IMG/VR virus record: IMGVR_UViG_3300048091_000150
Location: 1-52,186 of that record
Strand: one strand, 5' to 3'
DNA from: a virus
DNA length: 52,186 nt
Shown: piece by piece, positions 13,949 to 23,602 of the stretch
How the letters are laid out: each line of letters starts with the position of its first letter
Numbering within the stretch: the first letter of the stretch is position 1
The notes under the pieces: model-generated
Told to the model about the DNA's origin: nothing
The model's database searches: none
The model's input: the letters and a program-made list of their open reading frames with translations, nothing else
Program-made: the position numbers and the translations under genes

Positions 13949-15478
13949 TCAGCTATTGAGGAGAGCGGTAAGCACTCCCGCCATGTAGGAGTTGCCTGCG
14001 TCAGAAAGAAGCGAGTTGTCTGTACCGGCAGTGCCGGGAGCGGACGAGTTACCCCAGTAACCCAGTGAGTTGAAGAAGTTCCAGGAGTTCCGGCCAAGAT
14101 TCCAGAAGTCCACCACCGCAGCTTCAAAGGTGTTAGCCAAGGCGTAGGTACGGTCTGCGAAGTCCTGGAATCGGTATCCCTGAGTGTCAGACAGACCAAT
14201 GTGCGGGAGGACAAAGACAATGTCGGTTGCCCCCATGTTGGAGCCGCCGTCCTTGACCTGGGCAAGGTGCTGACGAACCTGAGATGCCCAGGTGTCGACG
14301 GCAACGCCGTCAATGGCATCCTGAGGGCTCACACCGTAGATCAGGAGATCCGCCGGATAAGAGCTGCCGCCATTCCAGCCCACCTTTCCCGAAGGGAGGT
14401 ACTGGGCCGCATTAGCGTTCTTCTTGGCGAAGTTGTTGAGCACAACCCCGGAGTTCATCTCAGCGGACACACCGCAGAGGGAGAGGTACTGAGCAGCCGT
14501 ACCTGTGTGCGTGACCTTGACCGTGTGAGAACCGGCGCTGAGACCGGTCACAGTGGTCTTGAGGACCGTCAGGCCGGTTGTGGTCGAGTCGGTGACGGAG
14601 ACGGCCGTAGCGCCGTCGATGGAGTACGTCCAGGAGGACCGGCCTCCGTCGCCTCCGAGGGTGTAGATGGTCACGGAGGTCCCTCGGACCGTCCACGTCA
14701 TCGAGCTGCTGGGCGTAGACGTGTACAGGTAGCCCCAGCCCGGACCCACGGGGTATCCCCCGACAGCCCAAGTGCCTGTCTGGGGAACGAGGCCACCGCT
14801 CGTGTTCCACTGAGTAATGGCCGTGGTCTCACTGCCAGCGATCCCGTTCGCACTAAAGAGTGCAGAGACAAAGCCCGAGCCGCCATCCCCGTTGGCCGCC
14901 TGGAGGCTGGTCCTGAGGACTCCTGGCCAACTCTTGGTGACAAGGTTCGAGGCGTAGAAACCGGCGGCTGTAGATCCGCCTATGACCGCAATGGAAGCCT
15001 TACCGGTACCTGCCAGGGCTGCGGCCCTCTTAGGGCGCCAGAACTCTCCCCATTGGCGGGGAACCTGCACACCCTTGCCAGTGGCCTTCCCGTTAGGGGT
15101 AACGAGCCATCCGGCATCAGACAGCTTCACGAAGGTGGTGTCTGCATAAGCCCGGTCCCCATGAGGGTCTGGTACGAGGTTGTTTACGTGGTTCTTAAGC
15201 CGGTTACCGATGTCAATGGGTGTGATGGCAACTCGACCACCGCCGAAGTCAACCCACAGAACCTCAGTCCCGTCAGGGCCCATGAATGCGGGGACCATGC
15301 CTTGGGAGTCGGCGACAAGCTGACCTATGGCATGCCCGTTCATGTCGGTGAGGTCGGTTACCTGTAGCGCATTCCCTCCAATGCCGTCCCAGACGGTACC
15401 CATAGCACCCGGAACGCGAGAACCGTTGACGTCCTCCGCAACGTCCGCAGCCGTGCCGCCGAACTGATTACGAGCCAT
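13949..15478 (-). CDS. Tail fibre with SGNH/GDSL-type esterase domain, 509 aa
   Basis: N-terminal part (residues 1-145) is the virion-binding segment common in actinophage fibres. From about residue 160 an SGNH-like domain begins: block I SIAVIGGSTAAGF, a beta insertion (about 215-340), LLIYGVSPQDAID and FVLPHIGLSDT. At the block V position the protein reads SDAGNSYMAG, so the expected D-x-x-H is D-x-x-N. Such domains deacetylate or de-esterify surface glycans. With the histidine missing it may be a binding rather than a cutting domain. Confidence 0.7.
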   Translation of the reverse strand: MARNQFGGTAADVAEDVNGSRVPGAMGTVWDGIGGNALQVTDLTDMNGHAIGQLVADSQGMVPAFMGPDGTEVLWVDFGGGRVAITPIDIGNRLKNHVNNLVPDPHGDRAYADTTFVKLSDAGWLVTPNGKATGKGVQVPRQWGEFWRPKRAAALAGTGKASIAVIGGSTAAGFYASNLVTKSWPGVLRTSLQAANGDGGSGFVSALFSANGIAGSETTAITQWNTSGGLVPQTGTWAVGGYPVGPGWGYLYTSTPSSSMTWTVRGTSVTIYTLGGDGGRSSWTYSIDGATAVSVTDSTTTGLTVLKTTVTGLSAGSHTVKVTHTGTAAQYLSLCGVSAEMNSGVVLNNFAKKNANAAQYLPSGKVGWNGGSSYPADLLIYGVSPQDAIDGVAVDTWASQVRQHLAQVKDGGSNMGATDIVFVLPHIGLSDTQGYRFQDFADRTYALANTFEAAVVDFWNLGRNSWNFFNSLGYWGNSSAPGTAGTDNSLLSDAGNSYMAGVLTALLNS

Positions 15479-15489
15479 GTGATACCGCC

Positions 15490-16557
15490 TTATTCGCTAA
15501 ATTCATTGGCCTCGATTACCCCAGAGATGGAGAACGATGAGCGGGCAGGGAACTGCCTAAGACCGTCGAGGCCTTCGGCAAGGTTCGTAGCGTTCGGGTA
15601 GTGCAGGAACAGGATGTTTGACCCCGGCTGAGTCGTTGCCGTAACAGAGACCATGTTGGGCAGTCCGCCACTCAGGTACGGGTTCGAGAGGTACCCGTGA
15701 AACGTCTGAATCGCCTTGCTGTTTGAGTTCACAGGAAGGGAGACACCTACACGCCAGTTGGAGCCCGAAACGGCAAGACCCTGATCCTCATAGTCGTTGT
15801 TGATGGTCACGGAGAACCAATAGGTGTTAGGCGCAATCCAGCGCCAACGGCCCAGTCGGTTACCGGCAGCAAGAGAGCCGTTTACATAGAGAGTGCTAGG
15901 CGTATAGGTCCGACTCTTTCCGAAGTGCCGAGTAGTCACGTAGCCGTCTCGGCCGTTGAATGCCTCGTACTGCGTATCTCCGCCGTTACTGTCCAGGTCG
16001 TAGACCATCTGACCTCGTGGCATGAGGGCCGCACTATCCGTCACATTCCACGGGTAAGCCACCGAAGGGGGCATGTAGTGGGGGGCTCGCCGAATGGCAG
16101 AGATGGCACCCTGGTTAGCCGGTACGTCCACCGCAAAGAGGGGCATCTCCCAGACAGCACCAACCTGCCGTGTGGGCTGGGGTTCAACCGGCGTAGTGGC
16201 TGCGGAGCCCTGTACGACCGCTAGATTCACCGCAGCCTTAGCCATGTCGGCCCGGAGGACGATCAGATCTCTACGGCCCTTACTGGTGGTGTTATCGGCA
16301 ATGGTGAAAACCTTGGTGCCTGTGAGCTTGTAGTAAAATCCCCCGACCCACGCTGTACCCGCTCCGATGGTGACGTTTCTGCCGCTGATCGTGGCAGTGA
16401 ACGGAAGGCTGTTGCCGTCGTACGTGGTATTGACTAGGGGGAAGTCGATACGGTCTCCGGTCCACGCAAGGGCCATCTGTTGCCACTGCGTCTGAGAAAC
16501 GACCTGAGAACCGCCATTGGCATTATCCGCATCGAACGGAAAACTCAGTTCAGCCAT
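15490..16557 (-). CDS. Minor tail protein (tip or fibre), 355 aa
   Basis: ATG follows a GAGG-containing ribosome site 6 nt after the previous gene. N-terminal part has the 'WTGDRIDFPLVNTTYDGNSL' and 'VTIGAGTAWVGGFYYKLTGT' blocks typical of actinophage baseplate-proximal fibres; the C-terminal part is beta-rich. It sits between the Gp37-like protein and the SGNH fibre, so it probably links the tip complex to the receptor-binding fibres. Confidence 0.7.
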   Translation of the reverse strand: MAELSFPFDADNANGGSQVVSQTQWQQMALAWTGDRIDFPLVNTTYDGNSLPFTATISGRNVTIGAGTAWVGGFYYKLTGTKVFTIADNTTSKGRRDLIVLRADMAKAAVNLAVVQGSAATTPVEPQPTRQVGAVWEMPLFAVDVPANQGAISAIRRAPHYMPPSVAYPWNVTDSAALMPRGQMVYDLDSNGGDTQYEAFNGRDGYVTTRHFGKSRTYTPSTLYVNGSLAAGNRLGRWRWIAPNTYWFSVTINNDYEDQGLAVSGSNWRVGVSLPVNSNSKAIQTFHGYLSNPYLSGGLPNMVSVTATTQPGSNILFLHYPNATNLAEGLDGLRQFPARSSFSISGVIEANEFSE

Positions 16558-16563
16558 GGGGCC

Positions 16564-17814
16564 TCACATCCTTGCTTGGAGACGACGCAGTTTCTTTTGC
16601 ATCTCGGATACCGTCTTGTACAGGTTCAAAGGTTCGCCTGAACCCTGCTGACCAATCTTGGGTGCGACGTCTTGCGTGTTCCCGCCGTCATCGACGGAGA
16701 CCGTTACCTCACGTACGACGTCCACGTATTCAGTGCCGTCGACAGATACCGTGACTGTGTCCCCAACGAAGTAGTCACGCCCGAAGGCGCATTCTGCGGT
16801 GTCGATTGGGTAAATCTGGAAATTGCCGTCCTTGGCACCTTCCGCAAAAGCCTGGTCGGCTGCATCTTGGGCTGCCGCCTTTGCGTCAGCCACATCAGAG
16901 TCAGTCATCGCAGGATCGCTCTTGACTGCCTCACCCGTATTCAGGTCGACCTTTAGCTGAATGTCACCGCGGTCGATGAATTGCTCAATTGACATTCCCC
17001 ACTCGGCCTCAGTGGCAGTGTCAATCTTCTGGTAGTAGTAGCGCTCTCGCTTCTCACCAGCACAGCCGACAATTGCGCGGGTTATCTTGGGGGCGCCCAG
17101 GGTCCAGATGTACTCACGAAGATTGCCCAGCTCGGGGCTGAAACGGACCTCCTTGGAAAGGTCCCTAGGACGGAATACCTCAAAGTCGATCTGCTGAGTG
17201 TCGGCATTGTAGATGAACCGGTAGGCGACACCCTTAGCGGTGAACCAGTCTTCGAGCTTGGAGCCGATACCGTCCATGCGGAGGTAATCCAGGACTGACG
17301 GCCAAGGGAATACGGGGCCCTCTGGCTCTTCACCCCAGTTGATTCCACTGATACGACGGTTGGACTGGGCACCAGGGCCGAGAGCGTTGTACAGCTCTTC
17401 CCATATGGTCTTCTCCATGGGCTTGAGCGGCGACACGAAACGCTGCCAACGAGCGTTCTGGTACTGGTTCGTTAGTGCCTTAGAAGGGTCGGGAAAAGCT
17501 AGCCTGCGATAGGCCAAAGTGTTGTGACACTTACCGGCGATGTAGATGGAGCCAGGACCGGTGTGCTGAAGCTTCGTCCAATACTTCTGGAAGGTATCTA
17601 CGGGGCCACTCAAGACGGGCTTGTCGACTCCGTCTTGCCAAATGGCGATCCCGCCCCCCTTCTGGATGAGATCAGACTGAGGGGTGCCGTCCTTGATGAG
17701 GAGCTGCCATGCACCCTCTTGGGCGAGGCGCACAGTGAAGTCAAGGGACAGCCATTCGTCGATCTCACCAATACGCTTAAGGTTCTTGTCGAACACTTCA
17801 ATGCGGTATCCCAA
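16564..17814 (-). CDS. Minor tail protein, ReqiPepy6 Gp37-like, 416 aa
   Basis: Begins YRIEVFDKNLKRIGEIDEWLSLDFTVRLAQEGAWQLLI, the strand pattern of the ReqiPepy6 Gp37-like family of siphovirus tail proteins (tail-tip hub, Tal-like). It ends in a short coiled coil (VSEMQKKLRRLQARM). The gene follows the Dit-like protein, as in many Gram-positive siphoviruses, and would form the distal hub through which DNA passes. Confidence 0.8.
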   Translation of the reverse strand: MGYRIEVFDKNLKRIGEIDEWLSLDFTVRLAQEGAWQLLIKDGTPQSDLIQKGGGIAIWQDGVDKPVLSGPVDTFQKYWTKLQHTGPGSIYIAGKCHNTLAYRRLAFPDPSKALTNQYQNARWQRFVSPLKPMEKTIWEELYNALGPGAQSNRRISGINWGEEPEGPVFPWPSVLDYLRMDGIGSKLEDWFTAKGVAYRFIYNADTQQIDFEVFRPRDLSKEVRFSPELGNLREYIWTLGAPKITRAIVGCAGEKRERYYYQKIDTATEAEWGMSIEQFIDRGDIQLKVDLNTGEAVKSDPAMTDSDVADAKAAAQDAADQAFAEGAKDGNFQIYPIDTAECAFGRDYFVGDTVTVSVDGTEYVDVVREVTVSVDDGGNTQDVAPKIGQQGSGEPLNLYKTVSEMQKKLRRLQARM

Positions 17815-17822
17815 GGTCCCCC

Positions 17823-18821
17823 CTATACGAATGACGCATACCGGGGGAAGTAGGAGAGGACGACTGCGGCCTTACCTACGCCGGTTACGACGCTGACTGT
17901 TGCGCTGGTTTCGCCTGGATCAACACTCCAGAACTGTGGGTTTGAATCAAGCTTTGACCAGTAGTTATTGCCCAGATCGTCGCTGACGGTCTTTTGTCCA
18001 GGGCGGGTGTCAATGGTCAGAATCCGTCCCGAGGGGACGAGATCGGAGCCGTCAGAAGGTGGCGAGGCCTTAACGGTGTCACCGTATGGACTCGTTAGCG
18101 TGAAGCTCTTGATAGGCCCGTACAGATTCCATATGGGCCATGCCTCGATGTCTCCGGGATTTGAAATTATGAGGTCCGAGCCGGCGCCCATTACCCCAGA
18201 GCTGATCTTCATCGGGAAGAACTTTTGTGAGCTGCTTAGGAACGGCGTTCCAGTTCCAAAGTCCCAGCGGGACACCCTCATCCGGTCCGGGTAGAACCAA
18301 GGGTCCATGGCGCTGAATGTCAGGCCGTACTTAGCCCAGGTGAACCCTGCTGTGTCTGTGACCTCTGAGCCCTCCATGCCGCCCTTGTAATAGGCCTTGA
18401 GAAGCCTGGTGGTGTTGTCTCCCTCGGTGAACTTCAGGAGGCAGTACCCACGCTTAGGGTTGAGGCTCTGGAAAAGCTTGCGCTTGATGTGGTTAACGGA
18501 CGGCCGGTCAATACCGTAGAGGTAGACCGGAATCATGACCTCTCGTGCAGCAGCACGAGCGGAACGGTAGATAGCGCCATCAAGATTGGGGGAGTCGTCA
18601 GAGAAGAGTGCATACGGGGGCATGTCCAATCCGGTAGCCCCCGGCTGCATGATGATGGAAGGCCAAGCAGAGTCATGGAAGCCGGTGAGGGAGATCTCCT
18701 CTCCCTCACCGTTCCTCCCGATCACTGAGACGTTTGTCCGGCCCCACTTCTCCGGTACCGGCGGCACCACATGACCGAGTGGTGGCGCTGTTACGACTCT
18801 TGGCCGTACCGGAATTGGCAT
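17823..18821 (-). CDS. Distal tail protein (Dit-like), 332 aa
   Basis: Directly downstream of the tape measure gene and upstream of the hub gene, the standard Dit position. Central block (AREVMIPVYLYGI ... KRKLFQSLNPKRGYCLLKFTEGD) and C-terminal galectin-like beta domain (DLIISNPGDIEAWPIWNLYGP) match the siphovirus tail-component family. It would cap the tail tube and anchor the tip. Confidence 0.8.
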   Translation of the reverse strand: MPIPVRPRVVTAPPLGHVVPPVPEKWGRTNVSVIGRNGEGEEISLTGFHDSAWPSIIMQPGATGLDMPPYALFSDDSPNLDGAIYRSARAAAREVMIPVYLYGIDRPSVNHIKRKLFQSLNPKRGYCLLKFTEGDNTTRLLKAYYKGGMEGSEVTDTAGFTWAKYGLTFSAMDPWFYPDRMRVSRWDFGTGTPFLSSSQKFFPMKISSGVMGAGSDLIISNPGDIEAWPIWNLYGPIKSFTLTSPYGDTVKASPPSDGSDLVPSGRILTIDTRPGQKTVSDDLGNNYWSKLDSNPQFWSVDPGETSATVSVVTGVGKAAVVLSYFPRYASFV

Positions 18822-18830
18822 AGAGCCTCC

Positions 18831-21800
18831 TTACAGGGTCGTGTAAAGGGCCTCCGCAGTCTGAAGGGCCCTCAGCACCGCCTGAGGTGTTGGCTCATTG
18901 CGAGCCTCGTGGACGTGAATCTCGTACTTCTTTCCGTTGAGGAGCCCCTCGGTTTCCTGGTTGTTGAACACGCGCTCACCACCACCGAAGGCCACCAACT
19001 CACGGCCCTTCTCGCCCACCATGGCTAGGCCTGGAGAAGCGGAAATGGTGCCGGTTGCATAGCCCTTGTTTCCGGATAGGACCGACTGCCACTTAGAGCC
19101 GTAGCGGTGAGAGGCATAGTTCAGTCCGGCATAGATGTTGGCGAGTGGGTTAACCGAGGTCCCAAACTTGAAAGGACCCGTCCCGGCAAAGGGACCAGCC
19201 CACCGCTTGTACGTCGGTCCAATGACCTGCATAAGGCCAACGGAAGGCGTCCCCATCTTTGCGTTGGAGTCCCAGTTATTGACGATGTCCGGGTTACCTC
19301 CGGACTCGACACCAATACGGTGCAGGACCGTTCCCAGAGCACTGGAAGGGAGACGCAGCATAGACAGGGCCGACTTAGCGACTGGTGCCCAACGCTGAAC
19401 ACCCTTACCCGATCCAGGCTCCGTGATGGAGTTGACTAGGTCGGGAATGTCAGCCTTGACCTTTGACCCGTTGTCGAAATCAAAAAGGCCCTTGGTGTTC
19501 GGTAGTGCTTCCTTTGCGTTGTCCAAGAAGCCGCTTACAACACGGCCCCCGTACTCGTAAGGAGAATTTATGATCTCCTTCACGACTTCCACGTTGTCAA
19601 TCATGCGATTGAACGAACCGGAGAAAATATCCGCGATGTCACCGAAAGCGTTCTGGAAGGTGTCGATCGGGTTAGAGATCGTGTCCCAGATTGCCCCGGC
19701 AGAGTCCTTCACTCCACCCCACAGGTTGTCCCAAACGGCCCCCAGGGTCTTCGTAGAGAAGACGTCCCCTAGGTAGGACTTACCTCGGTCGACAATGTTT
19801 CCATGACCCTTCCAAACGTCATCCATGAAGTAATCGGTCAACGTTGGGGAGAGGGCCCCTCCGAGAATACCGGCCACCTGACCAACAACATCAGGTGTCT
19901 TCTTGGCGAACTTGAAGACGTCATGCGTGAACCAGTCGAGCAGGTCATAGAACCTGTCTGCCGCAGCCGTTCCACCGATGTGGGCCGACACGTCACCAGT
20001 CCCAAGAATGCCGTTCTGAGTGGACCCGCCAAGGTCATCAGAGGTCGCATCAAAGCCCATGGTCTTGAGCATTGCCGTGCCGATAGGCGCAATGTTCTGG
20101 AGCTGCTGAAGGTTCTTGAGTTCGTCAAGACCTATTCGAGCCCCACCACCAGTACCCCGAGCATGACGAGAGATCTTCCCTCGGACCGCAAGAGCGTTCC
20201 AAGTATTGATCTTCTCCTCACCGAGAGCCGCTGTGACCTCTGGACGGAGGACAGCCTCACCAGGCGACAGAATCGCCGGGATGTTGTCGACCCATGGCGA
20301 ATAGCCAGGGAGGACGCCGTACCGGTTAGCGTCGTCGTGAGTTACCCGACCACCACGGGCAGAGTGCTTACCTTTGGGCTTCTTCGTACCCGAGGAAGAG
20401 GACCCGCCACCACCAGGAGACTTCTTGCCGATCCGGTCGAGGGCCCCATCAAGGCCGTCGCCCTCATCCTTGGCACTCTTGAGGGCCTTCTCTAGATCCT
20501 TAATGGCATCCGTGACCTTCTTGAGGCTTCGGCCATTCAGGAGGCCTACACGACCCGCAAGGGACTTAGAGCCGGTGCCCATTCCAATGATCTCGTACGC
20601 CTTGTGTGCAGCGTCCTCGACATTGCCGAACTGATCCTTCAGGGCCTTGAGGCTCTTAACCTTCAGCTTGTCGACGGCAGAGGACGTTTCCTTGACTGCC
20701 TTGGTCGTGCCGTTGGCTGCCTGGGTAACGCCCTTGAAGTGGTCCCGCAGGTTGGCCAGGGAACGGCCGTTAAGGGCGTGTACGGCCTTCTCAGCGTCCT
20801 TCGTGGCCTTCTCCAGCTCACCGACTCGCTTAGTGGTCGTCTCGACCTGCTGAGCCCTTAGAGAGCCAAGCTTCCGGTCGTTGAGGTTCTTCGCCTCAGT
20901 ACCGGCATCCTTGAACGCCTTCGTAAGGTGGTCGGCCTTCTCCTTGACCTTGGTCAGTTCCTGCTCAACCTGGGTCAGGTGAACGTCATTCAGACGTCCC
21001 GCAGCCTGGTGGGTATTCCCAAGAGACTGGTTGGCCTGATTGGCAGCACCCTGAACGGAGTTACGGCCATTACCACCAAGAGCGTCGGCAATCTGCCGCA
21101 TGGTCGAGTTGTTTACATCCCTCAACTCGTCCCGAAGCTCAGACATCTTTCGCTGAGCCTTTTCAATCTCGTCCTCAAGCGCACGGATCTGACGCTGATC
21201 ACCGCTGGTGTCTGCACCGCGAGAGCCAAAGACTCGGTCCACTACACGACGGCCAGCACCACGGGTGTCACCGCCGTTCTGACCTGTCCGCGTGTCCCGG
21301 TAAGCCTGACGGCCTGCCTGACGGGCAGACCTGCGGACACTGCCGCGAGTCATGCCAGCGTCGTTACGAGCCTGCCTACCGACCCGCCTAGCGTCCCGGC
21401 GGGACATGCCGCTGTCTCGTGCGTCCTGACGGGCTGTACGGCCTGCTGTACGGCGGACTCGGCGACTCGCAGAGTCGGAGTTCTCCCGTACCTCACGTCG
21501 AGCTGCGTCACGCGCGTCCCAACGGTCAGTGGCGTTTGCAGCCCTCTGACGGCTTCCACGTACCGCGTCATAGGTGCCGACGACTCCACGGCCGACCGCT
21601 CGGAGAGGACCGAGGGCAGCCCCACCAATCTTCAGGAGCTTTCCGAAGAGCTTGGAGAGAAGGCCAACGGCAAGAATCATTGGCCCCCACTGAACGAGGA
21701 AATTGCCAACGGCAATGGCAAGCTTGTCCAGCCCCGAGGACTTCACCCATCCAACGACCTGATCAATCATCTTGACGAAACGGGAGACGGAGTCCAGGAA

Positions 21801-23594
21801 GGAACCGAGGAACTTCTTAACGTCAGGCGCGTACTTCTTCGCCATGTCCTGAACCTGATTGAGGATGCCGCCCTCGTTGCGGTAACCGACAAGGGTCTGT
21901 TCACCCTTACGGTCGTACTTGTACATGGGCACCTTCTTGCCCATGATCTTCTCGCCAAGACTGGTGTAGTCGTACTTGCCAGTCTTCTTGTCCTCCTTGA
22001 TGAACAAGTTGCCCAGCTCGAACGTGGCCCGTTCCTTCATCTGCTGGACTCGGCCGGTAATCGTCTGACTGGTCAGCTTCTCGGCGAAGCCCTTGGACCC
22101 GTCACCCTTCTGGTGACCCTTGTACTCGTCAGGGTTCCAGTAGTTCAGAAGGGCATTCATAATTTCGGTGCCCTGGACGCCTGCCTTAACGCCCTTCTTG
22201 GCCTTGTTGGCAGGAGTACCAACGACCTTCCAAAGCTCCTGAGAGTTCTTGAACCCAAGGAGGTGAGCCAACTCAGAAGCAGGCATACCCGAAGCCGAAG
22301 CAAGCTGCTTAAGGTTTCGGGTCGGAGCCCGGTCCATGTCCATGATCATATCCATGGCGTACATAGCCCGGCGGAATTGCTCAGGGTCGAGGTTTCCCGC
22401 ACGAGCCATCGAGTCACCGATAGCCATAATCAGGTCAGTGGTCTTGCCCGCAGCCTTGTTAGCGGCGTTCGTGCGTACGTCAGGATCCTTTGAGTACCAC
22501 TTCTTATCCGAACCAGCCACGGAACGAATCAGCTTCATTTGGTACTCATGCATGACGTCAATGCTGTACGGCGTGTTAATGGCGTACTGCTGGATTGCGG
22601 TCATCTGCTTGGCAGATTCCTTGGTGGATACGCCAGCGGAAGTCAGACCAAGCTGACCAAGAAGCCTCTTGTCTGCGTTCGTGATGCCAATAGCCGAAAG
22701 GGCAGTACCGGCCATCGCCAGAGGAGCAAGGAACTTGGTCGAGATCAGGTTTCCAGCCTCGGTGATGCTCGTACCAGCCTCGTGGAACCAAGTTCCCATG
22801 TTCTTGAGGCTTGTCTCAGTACGCTTGAACATGGATGCAGTAGCCGTATTGGCGTCGGCGATAGACCGACGAAGGCCCCGGATATCAGACCGGGCCTGGA
22901 GTATGGCGCTCTGCTGGTCACTGATCTGCTGCTGAATAGCCGTCCGCTGTGCGGTGGCCTGAGCACGAATATCTGCAACCTGCTGCCGGACAGCATCCCG
23001 CTGAGCCTGGACCTGCTGACGAAGCGCTTCTCTCTGTGCCTGTACCTGCTGCTGCTGAGCACGCTTCTGGTCAGTGACCTGCTGCCGCTGCTGCCGGTCG
23101 GCATCCTGCGTCTGCTGACGGGCCAGGCGCTCGGACTCCCTGACACGGTCCTTCTCCGCCTGGAGGCGGTCCTTAGCGGCCTTCTCCTCCTGCCGGACAG
23201 TTTCCCTGAGGGCCTGCTTAGTCGTACCAGTGGCTTCCTCGGTCATGCCCTCGTACGACTCGTAAAACTTCCGAAGCTCAGCAAGTCGCTTCTTAGCCTG
23301 TTCGCCGTACTGCTTGGTGACGAATTTTTCCAGCTCAGCAATCGTCTCCGCAGAGTCCTTAGCCTCTGCTTCTACGGCCTGCTTAGCCTTCGTGGCCTGC
23401 TTCTTGACTTCCTTCGGGAGATTGGCCAGACCCTTGGTTACGGCCTCGTTCATCTCCTTCGAGGCAGCAAGACCGATCTTCTCAAGTTCGCCGGTGATCT
23501 TTCCGCGAAGCTCTGCCATGTCCTTAGCAAGAACCTTAGGAACGATCTCAACGTAACCAGTACCGACCTTGATAGGTCCGCGCTCACTCGACAT
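18831..23594 (-). CDS. Tape measure protein with C-terminal transglycosylase domain, 1587 aa
   Basis: Sets tail length and helps DNA entry. N-terminal third is coiled coil with a glutamine/arginine-rich run (about residues 140-230). Hydrophobic segments lie near residues 280-300 and 635-665. An arginine-rich stretch (about 680-790) follows. Residues about 1420-1510 form an SLT lysozyme-like domain: catalytic Glu1430 in RIGVESGGNP, GLMQV about 1453 and NIYAGLNYA. At about 4.2 A per residue of tape this predicts a tail of a few hundred nanometres; the exact figure depends on processing. Long open frames on the opposite strand here are shadows. Confidence 0.95.
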   Translation of the reverse strand: MSSERGPIKVGTGYVEIVPKVLAKDMAELRGKITGELEKIGLAASKEMNEAVTKGLANLPKEVKKQATKAKQAVEAEAKDSAETIAELEKFVTKQYGEQAKKRLAELRKFYESYEGMTEEATGTTKQALRETVRQEEKAAKDRLQAEKDRVRESERLARQQTQDADRQQRQQVTDQKRAQQQQVQAQREALRQQVQAQRDAVRQQVADIRAQATAQRTAIQQQISDQQSAILQARSDIRGLRRSIADANTATASMFKRTETSLKNMGTWFHEAGTSITEAGNLISTKFLAPLAMAGTALSAIGITNADKRLLGQLGLTSAGVSTKESAKQMTAIQQYAINTPYSIDVMHEYQMKLIRSVAGSDKKWYSKDPDVRTNAANKAAGKTTDLIMAIGDSMARAGNLDPEQFRRAMYAMDMIMDMDRAPTRNLKQLASASGMPASELAHLLGFKNSQELWKVVGTPANKAKKGVKAGVQGTEIMNALLNYWNPDEYKGHQKGDGSKGFAEKLTSQTITGRVQQMKERATFELGNLFIKEDKKTGKYDYTSLGEKIMGKKVPMYKYDRKGEQTLVGYRNEGGILNQVQDMAKKYAPDVKKFLGSFLDSVSRFVKMIDQVVGWVKSSGLDKLAIAVGNFLVQWGPMILAVGLLSKLFGKLLKIGGAALGPLRAVGRGVVGTYDAVRGSRQRAANATDRWDARDAARREVRENSDSASRRVRRTAGRTARQDARDSGMSRRDARRVGRQARNDAGMTRGSVRRSARQAGRQAYRDTRTGQNGGDTRGAGRRVVDRVFGSRGADTSGDQRQIRALEDEIEKAQRKMSELRDELRDVNNSTMRQIADALGGNGRNSVQGAANQANQSLGNTHQAAGRLNDVHLTQVEQELTKVKEKADHLTKAFKDAGTEAKNLNDRKLGSLRAQQVETTTKRVGELEKATKDAEKAVHALNGRSLANLRDHFKGVTQAANGTTKAVKETSSAVDKLKVKSLKALKDQFGNVEDAAHKAYEIIGMGTGSKSLAGRVGLLNGRSLKKVTDAIKDLEKALKSAKDEGDGLDGALDRIGKKSPGGGGSSSSGTKKPKGKHSARGGRVTHDDANRYGVLPGYSPWVDNIPAILSPGEAVLRPEVTAALGEEKINTWNALAVRGKISRHARGTGGGARIGLDELKNLQQLQNIAPIGTAMLKTMGFDATSDDLGGSTQNGILGTGDVSAHIGGTAAADRFYDLLDWFTHDVFKFAKKTPDVVGQVAGILGGALSPTLTDYFMDDVWKGHGNIVDRGKSYLGDVFSTKTLGAVWDNLWGGVKDSAGAIWDTISNPIDTFQNAFGDIADIFSGSFNRMIDNVEVVKEIINSPYEYGGRVVSGFLDNAKEALPNTKGLFDFDNGSKVKADIPDLVNSITEPGSGKGVQRWAPVAKSALSMLRLPSSALGTVLHRIGVESGGNPDIVNNWDSNAKMGTPSVGLMQVIGPTYKRWAGPFAGTGPFKFGTSVNPLANIYAGLNYASHRYGSKWQSVLSGNKGYATGTISASPGLAMVGEKGRELVAFGGGERVFNNQETEGLLNGKKYEIHVHEARNEPTPQAVLRALQTAEALYTTL

Positions 23595-23602
23595 GGAGCC
23601 TC

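Noticed and set aside
13939-14319. 127-codon N-terminal extension of the CHAP protein
   Set aside because: Lies out of frame inside the next gene; the extra residues are low-complexity and a good start with ribosome site exists at 13938.
14201-15367. 388-codon plus-strand open frame opposite the SGNH fibre
   Set aside because: Shadow of the fibre gene; codon and residue use are those of an antisense high-GC frame.
20928-22493. 521-codon plus-strand open frame inside the tape measure gene
   Set aside because: No ribosome site, unlikely composition (leucine/valine/arginine runs) and full overlap with the clear tape measure frame; a high-GC shadow.
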